From NCBI RefSeq assembly GCF_002300555.2, contig NZ_NTHN02000019.1:24856-88855 (forward strand): 64,000 nt of DNA. Direction: 5' to 3'. A program made the translations under genes and the position numbers. Of the stretch, positions 58,618 through 64,000 are shown one piece after another (positions within the stretch are counted from its first letter, which is position 1; each line of letters opens with the position of its first letter). A model generated the notes under the pieces. The model searched no databases and was not told the origin of the DNA. It worked only from the letters and a program-made list of their open reading frames with translations. This stretch comes from Alloyangia mangrovi. Lineage in GTDB: Bacteria > Pseudomonadota > Alphaproteobacteria > Rhodobacterales > Rhodobacteraceae.

Positions 58618-60839
58618 TCGACCCCCATGAGCCGCTCGAGAGCCAGGTCGCCCGGCAGGCAAAGATCATCGACGCGCTGATGCGCCGTGCCAACCGGCAG
58701 CACGAGATTGGCAGCACCGCCTATGGCGCCTTCCAGTCGGCCATCGCGCTGCAGGCGCAGGTCTGGGCCAAGACCCGCGATCTCGAGCTGACCACCGACG
58801 CGCTGCGCCACGCCCGGCACGACTCCGAGCGGATGCGCAAGAACCTCGCCGATGCGCTGGCGGCGCTCGACGGCGGGGTGGCGCTGTTCACCGGCGGACG
58901 GCTCGAGGTCTGCAACGACAACTTCCAGCGGCTGCTGCCCGACATCTCGGAGTTGCTGCGGCCGGGGCTGGAGATCGGCGCCTGTCTCTCGGCCATGGCC
59001 GAGAGCGCGCATCTGGTGAGCGTCGAGGGCAGTTTCGACGCGGCGCTGGCGCAGGCACGGCGGGGCAGGGCAGGGGCCTCGGTGGTCTCGCTGGTGATCG
59101 AGCTGACCGGGGACCGCTGGTACCAGATCAACCTGCAGCGCACGAGCGACGAGAACATCGTGCTGTTGCTCACCGAGATGACCGCCATCCTGCGCCGCAA
59201 CCGGTCCGAGAAGGAGAGCCTGATCGACCGTCAGGCGGACTACCTGCAGGCGGTTTTCGAGAACATGACCTCGGGGGTCTGCACCTTTTCGCCCGAGGGC
59301 GCGGTGATGATGTACAACCAGCAGTTCCGGCAGCTGCTGGGGCTGCCCTACACGGTGCTGCAGAAGGGAGTCGAACTGGCCCGGATCCTCGATTTCGTCG
59401 CTTTGCACGGGCTGATCACCGAGGCCGCCGAACATGACATCGCCCATTGGCTCGACCGGCTGGAACGGCAGGGGCGGCTGCGTCGGCGGCTGCGCCATGC
59501 CTCGGGGCGGATGCTGGACCTGCACGCCCACCGGCTGCCCGACGGCGGGGTGCTGCTGGAGCTGAAAGACGTGACGCTTGAGACGCGCGCCACGGTGATG
59601 CTCGAGAACCGGGTGATCGAGCGCACCGCCGAGCTGACCCGCGCCAACGCGCAGCTGCGCCTGCAGTTCGAGGAAAAGGCCCGGGTCGAGGAGGAGCTGC
59701 GGCTGGCCAAGGAGCGGGCCGAGGCGGCGGTCTCGTCGAAGACCCGCTTTCTCGCCGCCGCCAGCCACGACCTGCTGCAGCCGATCAACGCCGCCAAGCT
59801 GCTCATCGCGACGCTGCTCGATGCGGCCGCCGACACCCGCTTTGCGCCGACGGTGGAGCGGCTCGAGGGCTCCTTCACATCGATCGAGCAACTGCTGCAC
59901 TCGCTGCTGGATATCTCGCGGCTGGAGAGCGCCGACAAGGCGCTGACCCCTTCCGAGCTCTGCCTCGGCACGCTGATGCGCAGCGTCTGGGAGGATCAGA
60001 TCCCGGTGGCGCAGCGCCGTGGGGTGCGGCTCGACGTGGTGCCGAGCATGGTCTTCGTGCGCTCCGATCCGATCTACCTGCTGCGCTCGATCCAGAACCT
60101 CGTGGTCAACGCGTTGCAATACACTCCCGAGGGCGGCCGGGTGCTGGTCGGCTGCCGGCGCCGCGGCGGGCGCATCGAGCTGCAGGTCTGGGACACCGGT
60201 ATCGGCATCTCGCGCAAGGATCAGAAGCGCATATTCGAGGAGTTCGCCCGCGCCGACAACGTGCCGCTCGGCTCGGGGGTGGGGCTGGGGCTGTCGATCG
60301 TCGACCGGACCTGCCGCCAGCTTGGCCACCACGTGCGGGTGCGCTCCAAGCCGGGCGCGGGCTCGGTCTTCAGCATCGAGATGGAGGTGGTCGAGGGCCG
60401 CCGCGCCGAGCCCGAGGAGGGCTGCGAGCGCACCCCCGCCATGGCCTACGAGATGGACCACATCGTGCTGCTGGTGGAGAACGACCCGGACGTGCTCTTC
60501 GCCTTCTCGCAGAAGCTCGAGCAATGGGGAGCGAGCGTGCTCGCGGCGCGCTCGATCTCCGAGGCGCTGGGGCATGTGCGCGACATGGGCATGCCGCCGG
60601 ACATCATCCTCGCCGACTACCAGCTCGACCACGGCGAGACCGGCGACGTGGCGATCGCCGAGATCCGCCGCGAGTGCGGCGCGCAGGTGCCGGCGATCAT
60701 GATCACCGCCAACCGCGGCAACGGTCTGATGAAGAAGGGCGCGGCGCAGGGCTTCTCGGTGCTGACCAAGCCGGTGCAACTGGCCCGGCTGCGCTCGTTG
60801 ATCGACTGGAAGGTGCGCTGGCAGTCGCCGGAAGGGTAG
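58614..60839 (+). CDS. Hybrid sensor histidine kinase with C-terminal receiver
   Basis: 741 residues, cytosolic. Two PAS-like regions (about residues 75-180 and 205-335), coiled coil, kinase core with phosphoacceptor His385 in AAASHDLLQPINAAKL, ATPase with NALQYTPEGG, DTGIGIS and GLGLSIV. A receiver at the end has Asp668 in LADYQLD, with the acidic pair as ENDPDVL. The HDLLQP box is typical of the NahK/ErcS/FlhS kinases of alcohol- and formaldehyde-responsive systems. Partner of the FIST sensor and the LuxR regulator two genes upstream. Confidence 0.9.
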   Translation: MIDPHEPLESQVARQAKIIDALMRRANRQHEIGSTAYGAFQSAIALQAQVWAKTRDLELTTDALRHARHDSERMRKNLADALAALDGGVALFTGGRLEVCNDNFQRLLPDISELLRPGLEIGACLSAMAESAHLVSVEGSFDAALAQARRGRAGASVVSLVIELTGDRWYQINLQRTSDENIVLLLTEMTAILRRNRSEKESLIDRQADYLQAVFENMTSGVCTFSPEGAVMMYNQQFRQLLGLPYTVLQKGVELARILDFVALHGLITEAAEHDIAHWLDRLERQGRLRRRLRHASGRMLDLHAHRLPDGGVLLELKDVTLETRATVMLENRVIERTAELTRANAQLRLQFEEKARVEEELRLAKERAEAAVSSKTRFLAAASHDLLQPINAAKLLIATLLDAAADTRFAPTVERLEGSFTSIEQLLHSLLDISRLESADKALTPSELCLGTLMRSVWEDQIPVAQRRGVRLDVVPSMVFVRSDPIYLLRSIQNLVVNALQYTPEGGRVLVGCRRRGGRIELQVWDTGIGISRKDQKRIFEEFARADNVPLGSGVGLGLSIVDRTCRQLGHHVRVRSKPGAGSVFSIEMEVVEGRRAEPEEGCERTPAMAYEMDHIVLLVENDPDVLFAFSQKLEQWGASVLAARSISEALGHVRDMGMPPDIILADYQLDHGETGDVAIAEIRRECGAQVPAIMITANRGNGLMKKGAAQGFSVLTKPVQLARLRSLIDWKVRWQSPEG

Positions 60840-60949
60840 GGGGCGCCCCGTGGCGGTCTCTGCGGCGGGCACCGACAAAAGTCGGCAATGACAGGCGGGG
60901 CCGACGGGGTAGGCTGCGCATTGGGAAACCACGCGGGAGGAGTCGCGCC

Positions 60950-61621
60950 ATGCGCAGGAAACTGGCCCTGATCGCCGTGCTGGGGGCGCTCGCGCTGCCC
61001 GCAGCCGCGGCCACCACCGAGGCCGAGCAGACCTACCAGCTGCTGTTCAAGGAAGGCACGCTTGACAGCGTCGCCCCGGAGGCGGTGCTGCATTACACCC
61101 GCGCCGTGCAGAACGGCGCGCTGCCCGAGGCGGCGGAGACCGGCAGCGGCGAGATTGCCCTGTCGTTCGAGCAGCAGCCCGAGGCGCGGATCGCCAACCT
61201 GCAGTTCCTGCAGGAGGGCAAGCACCGCAACCTCGGCAGCTTCCCGGCCAGCGTTGGCAACCCGATGATCATGTATTTCTACGAGACGGTGATCCGCGAC
61301 ATGGCCGAGACCGCCGGCGGCTCGCCCTTCTACATCCGCAACCGCATCAAGGACTCGCTGGTGCGCCCCGCCGAGGTCGAGACCGGAGAGGCCCTCTACG
61401 GCGGCGAGACCATCGAGACCCGCACCGTCACCCTGCGGCCCTTTGCCGAGGACCCGAACCGCGCACGCATGCAGGGCTTCGGCGATCTCGAGCTGCGGGT
61501 CACCATGTCCGAGGCGGTACCGGGCTGGTACCTGAGCCTGATCGCCGAGGCACCGGGCGCCGAGGGCGCGGAAGGAGGCTACCTCTCGGAGCTGCGCTTC
61601 GACGAGGTGGCGGCGCAATGA
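60950..61621 (+). CDS. Uncharacterised secreted protein, 223 residues
   Basis: Signal peptide MRRKLALIAVLGALALPAAA ends near residue 20; GGGAGGAG lies just upstream. Mature part is acidic with mixed strands, no cysteine, no known domain that I recognise (LFKEGTLDSVAPEAVLHYTR; RRVTLRPFAEDPNRARM-type region). Its stop overlaps the next gene by 4 bases, so the two are a pair. Lies after the hybrid kinase in the quinoprotein cluster. Could be a periplasmic partner of a PQQ dehydrogenase, by position only. Confidence 0.7.
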   Translation: MRRKLALIAVLGALALPAAAATTEAEQTYQLLFKEGTLDSVAPEAVLHYTRAVQNGALPEAAETGSGEIALSFEQQPEARIANLQFLQEGKHRNLGSFPASVGNPMIMYFYETVIRDMAETAGGSPFYIRNRIKDSLVRPAEVETGEALYGGETIETRTVTLRPFAEDPNRARMQGFGDLELRVTMSEAVPGWYLSLIAEAPGAEGAEGGYLSELRFDEVAAQ

Positions 61622-61968
61622 TCCGGCTGGTTCTGGTGCTCGCGCTCTGCAGCCCGGCGGCGGTCTCGGCGCAGAGCGTGGCCGAGCGGCTCAACGACTA
61701 CCCGACCGAGGTGCGCGCCGATTACGTCTTCGGTTGCATGGCTTCGAACGGGCAGAACCGCGAGAGCCTGCGCAAATGCTCCTGCTCGATCGACGAGATC
61801 GCCGCCATCCTGCCCTATGACAAGTATGTCGAGGCCGAGACGGTGCTCTCGCTGCGGCTCACCGGCGGCGAGCGCATGGCGATCTTCAACAGCTCGGCCA
61901 TGGCAGACGGCATCGTTGCCGAGCTGCGCCGGGCGCAGGCCGAGGCCGAGGTGGTCTGCTTCTTCTGA
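61618..61968 (+). CDS. Uncharacterised secreted cysteine-containing protein, 116 residues
   Basis: Signal peptide MIRLVLVLALCSPAAVSAQ. Mature part has a C-x(12)-C-x-C pattern: FGCMASNGQNRESLRKCSCSIDEI, then a last C near the end (VVCFF). No heme motif CXXCH. Small, probably disulfide-bonded. Overlaps the preceding secreted protein by 4 bases. Confidence 0.7.
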   Translation: MIRLVLVLALCSPAAVSAQSVAERLNDYPTEVRADYVFGCMASNGQNRESLRKCSCSIDEIAAILPYDKYVEAETVLSLRLTGGERMAIFNSSAMADGIVAELRRAQAEAEVVCFF

Positions 61969-62000
61969 CCGCATGACTTGACCTCTGTCATGTCGCCACC

Positions 62001-62027
62001 CATATTGACGCATATAACGTCATATTG
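62001..62027. promoter_or_regulatory. Direct and inverted repeats before the Xre/RES operon
   Basis: TGACG-N7-CGTCA at 62006-62022 is an inverted repeat, and CATATTG occurs twice 20 bp apart (62001-62007, 62021-62027). They lie just before the antitoxin start at 62038, the expected place for antitoxin autoregulation. AT-rich against the surroundings. Confidence 0.55.
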
Positions 62028-62037
62028 GGTGGCAAGC

Positions 62038-62388
62038 ATGGATCTTCGCGGTGTATCGGATGACGGGCTCTTTGCCCCGCGGCTAATGGCGCAGAGCCTG
62101 CGCACCACGGTGGACGAGATCGCCCAGACCGCCGGGCTCGGCCGCGACGCGCTGACCCGGGCGAACCGGGTGGGCAACCCCCGCACCCAGAAGCGCCTGC
62201 GCGAGATGGTCGAGATCGTCAACCGCGTCGCGCCGCGCTTCGGCTCGGACCTGCTGGCCTATGCCTGGTACCGTTCGGCGCCGCTCGCGGGCTTCGGCGA
62301 GGCGACGGCGATGCAGCTGGTGCGCGACGGCCACGCCGACTGGGTGCACCTCTACCTCGACAGGCTCGACGCCGGCATCCCCGCCTGA
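62038..62388 (+). CDS. MbcA/ParS/Xre-type antitoxin
   Basis: 116 residues. N-terminal helix-turn-helix-like (QTAGLGRDALTRANRVGNPRTQKRL) and the C-terminal MbcA toxin-binding part (AYAWYRSAPLAGFGEATAMQLVRDGHADWVHLYLDRLD). ATG 62038 is preferred to TTG 61978, which would place the operator inside the gene. Overlaps the toxin by 1 base. Confidence 0.85.
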   Translation: MDLRGVSDDGLFAPRLMAQSLRTTVDEIAQTAGLGRDALTRANRVGNPRTQKRLREMVEIVNRVAPRFGSDLLAYAWYRSAPLAGFGEATAMQLVRDGHADWVHLYLDRLDAGIPA

Positions 62389-62903
62389 TGCACTTTCAAG
62401 GCACGCTCTACCGCGCGCTCTCGCCCTACTGGGCCTACCGCCCCTTGTCGGGCGAGGGGGCGGAGCGCTTCGGCGGGCGCTTCAACCGGGTCGGCCGCGC
62501 GGCGCTCTACCTTGCCGACAGCGTCGAGACGGCGCTCAACGAGGTGCAGCAGGCCGGGCAGTTCGCGCCGGTGACGCTGGTGGCGGTGGAGGCTGATCTC
62601 GATCCTCTCTTCGATGCCTGCGACGCCGCGGCGCTGGCGCAGATCGGCGCCCGGCCCGAGGATCTGGCCCTGCCCGACTGGGCGGCTCGGCAGGCGATGC
62701 AGGGCAGTGCTCCGACGCAGGATCTGGCCGAGCGGGTGCTGGCGATGGGCTTTTGCGGCATGCGGGTGCCGAGCTTCGCACCCGGCGCCCGGGCGGCGGC
62801 GCGCAACCTCGTGCTCTGGCGCTGGGGCGAGGCGCTGCCGCACCGCCTGCGGCTGATCGACGACGAGAACCGCCTGCGCCATCCGCCCGCGCCGCCGTCC
62901 TGA
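62388..62903 (+). CDS. RES domain toxin (NAD+-degrading family)
   Basis: 171 residues. RES-domain residues visible: LYRALSPYWAYRPLSGEG (Arg), GGRFNRVGRAALYLADSVETALNE (Arg, Tyr, Glu) and the later FAPGARAAARNLVLW. RES toxins remove cellular NAD+ by hydrolysis or phosphorolysis. Forms a toxin-antitoxin pair with the upstream gene; probably a plasmid stabilisation module. Faces the convergent SoxYZ-like gene. Confidence 0.88.
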   Translation: MHFQGTLYRALSPYWAYRPLSGEGAERFGGRFNRVGRAALYLADSVETALNEVQQAGQFAPVTLVAVEADLDPLFDACDAAALAQIGARPEDLALPDWAARQAMQGSAPTQDLAERVLAMGFCGMRVPSFAPGARAAARNLVLWRWGEALPHRLRLIDDENRLRHPPAPPS

Positions 62904-62918
62904 GGTGGGGCAACTGGC

Positions 62919-63740
62919 CTAGCCGCCGGCCTTAGGCAGCTCGGTCTCGAAGCGATTCCCCTCGGTGTCCGTCGCTTTCACGGTCAGAGCGGAGGCGCCA
63001 TTGTCGGCATAGCTGAAGCGGAAGGCGGGGTTTTCCGAGATCGAGATGCCGCCGTCCATGGCAAAGAGAAGCTCTTCCCCCTGCCAGACCTCGAGATGGT
63101 CGATGAAATGCGCGGGGATGAAGAGCTGGGTAATCTGGTCGCGCTGCAGCCCCGAGAAGTTCGGATGGCGGATCTGGATCTGCGCCTCGCGCCGGGCAGT
63201 GGACTGCTGCGGCGCGCTGCTTTCGGACGGGCCGAAGAGCCGCAGCTTCATCCGCCCCAGATCGGCCAGCGCCTCCTCGCCTGCCTTGCTGGCCGGCGCC
63301 GAGCAGCCGCCCGAGGCCTTCACGTAACGCCCGTCCATGCGCAGGCCCTCCGGCGTCTCGGCGATCACCCGCACGTTGGAATAGGCGTTCACCCGCAGCC
63401 GCAGCTCGAAGTCGAGCGGCGCCATGGCGGCGCCGAAGGTGAACGTGCCCGCGACCGGCGAGGGATTCTCGTCGATCACCACCGTGGCTTTCCCGATGCT
63501 CCCCGCAGGATCGGTCTGCACGATGTGCAGCGGCACGGTGGCGGCATCCTCGGCGCGGTAGGGGGCCTCGACGGTGAACAGGCCGCCCGCGGGCGCAATG
63601 GCGGCCTCGCCGGTGATGTCGGGGCGCAGCTCCTCCCAGGTGGGGCTCTCCTGCAGCGGCGTGCCTTGGGTGTCGGCGGCCTGCACGGGCAGGGCGAGGG
63701 CGGCGGCGAGCAGGGCGGCGGGGATGGTCTGGCGCGGCAT
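62919..63740 (-). CDS. Quinoprotein dehydrogenase-associated SoxYZ-like carrier
   Basis: 273 residues. Signal peptide to residue 21. The SoxY-like half ends in VKASGGCSAP with the carrier cysteine Cys146; a SoxZ-like half follows (IQIRHPNFSGLQRDQ, HLEVWQGEELLFAMDGGISISENPAFRF). This fused form, recognised from the quinoprotein-associated family, is found beside PQQ alcohol dehydrogenases. By analogy with sulfur SoxYZ it would carry an intermediate on the cysteine thiol. Convergent with RES; divergent from the metallohydrolase start. Confidence 0.85.
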   Translation of the reverse strand: MPRQTIPAALLAAALALPVQAADTQGTPLQESPTWEELRPDITGEAAIAPAGGLFTVEAPYRAEDAATVPLHIVQTDPAGSIGKATVVIDENPSPVAGTFTFGAAMAPLDFELRLRVNAYSNVRVIAETPEGLRMDGRYVKASGGCSAPASKAGEEALADLGRMKLRLFGPSESSAPQQSTARREAQIQIRHPNFSGLQRDQITQLFIPAHFIDHLEVWQGEELLFAMDGGISISENPAFRFSYADNGASALTVKATDTEGNRFETELPKAGG

Positions 63741-63878
63741 GGGGCTCCTCCTGGACCGGCCGGCGTGGGTCAGCGGCAGTCTAGGCCCCGGCGGGGCAGG
63801 GGGCTACCGAGCGCAAGGTCGGTATGGATCGCGCCGCGCCGGGGCGCGAGGCTCGGGTGCGGCGAGAGGGGAGGCGGC

Positions 63879-64000
63879 ATGTTCGAGGCCATCGTGATGC
63901 TCTGCGCAGGGCTGGCGGGCGAGCCGCCCTGCCGCGCCGCGCTGGTGCCGGGCCATGAGGCGGCGGAGCTGGCCGGTTGCGAGGCGACGCTGGAGGATCA
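63879..64000 (+). CDS. Quinoprotein relay system zinc metallohydrolase, N-terminal fragment (cut by window end)
   Basis: First 40 codons only: MFEAIVMLCAGLAGEPPC, then a second cysteine in LAGCEAT. GGCGAGAGGGGAGG is upstream. From memory the type-2 metallohydrolase of the quinoprotein relay system begins this way (secreted leader, then C-x-R-A-L-V-P-G-H-E-like). Divergent from the SoxYZ-like gene across 138 bases. The metal-binding domain would lie beyond the window. Confidence 0.6.
   Translation, partial: MFEAIVMLCAGLAGEPPCRAALVPGHEAAELAGCEATLED

Noticed and set aside
60524..60949. Longer start for the secreted protein at 60950
   Set aside because: The upstream part overlaps the hybrid kinase receiver in another frame, while 60950 has a ribosome site and an immediate signal peptide.

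Overview
The window is about 64 kb of GC-rich, densely coded DNA, apparently from a marine-type alphaproteobacterium of the Rhodobacteraceae/Roseobacteraceae. Supporting signs are a repABC replicon, TRAP-like TctABC transport, an N-type ATPase and a complete PQQ locus. The repABC cassette at 51.5-55.0 kb, with a counter-transcribed RNA and a centromere-like palindrome, means this DNA is a large plasmid or chromid rather than the main chromosome, or at least was joined to one. I see no tRNA, rRNA, insertion sequence or CRISPR array.

Layout. 0-0.7 kb: 3' part of a TauE/SafE permease. 0.7-8.5 kb: leftward operon for a CYP199-like cytochrome P450 with its own ferredoxin, ferredoxin reductase, branched-chain-type ABC importer and MarR regulator, probably for uptake and oxidation of a para-substituted benzoate. 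9-12.5 kb: flavoprotein divergent from a type III polyketide synthase plus isoprenylcysteine-methyltransferase-like pair. 12.5-17.9 kb: ArgE-like deacetylase with TctABC and a divergent LysR. 18-23.8 kb: GntR regulator divergent from an M20 amidohydrolase and a polar amino-acid ABC importer. 23.9-25.9 kb: CbpA/CbpM chaperone pair and a tandem SpoIIAA-like protein. 26.2-32.7 kb: complete N-ATPase operon atpDCQRBEFAG whose c subunit carries the sodium-ligand pattern. 32.7-38 kb: LOG-family protein and an RND efflux pair. 38.4-42.6 kb: membrane PQQ glucose/quinate-type dehydrogenase, a phytanoyl-CoA dioxygenase-like protein and a LysR. 42.6-51.2 kb: PQQ-associated ABC exporter, two-component system and pqqABCDE. 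51.5-55 kb: repABC. 55.2-64 kb: DUF58-like protein, gfa, an alcohol/formaldehyde-type regulatory trio (LuxR response regulator, FIST sensor, hybrid kinase), two unnamed periplasmic proteins, a Xre/RES toxin-antitoxin pair, a SoxYZ-like carrier and the start of a quinoprotein-relay metallohydrolase.

How it fits together. Roughly 38-64 kb is a periplasmic quinoprotein module surrounding the replication genes. It makes PQQ, uses it in a membrane dehydrogenase, and carries regulators and accessory carriers that normally accompany PQQ alcohol dehydrogenases. The alcohol dehydrogenase itself and its cytochrome are not in the window and are predicted to lie just past the right edge.

Quality caution. 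Seven genes are frameshifted. In five of them the break sits exactly on a run of seven C or G and is repaired by shortening the run to six. This points to homopolymer errors in the assembly rather than seven dead genes. I therefore annotate these as single interrupted genes and give the repaired lengths.
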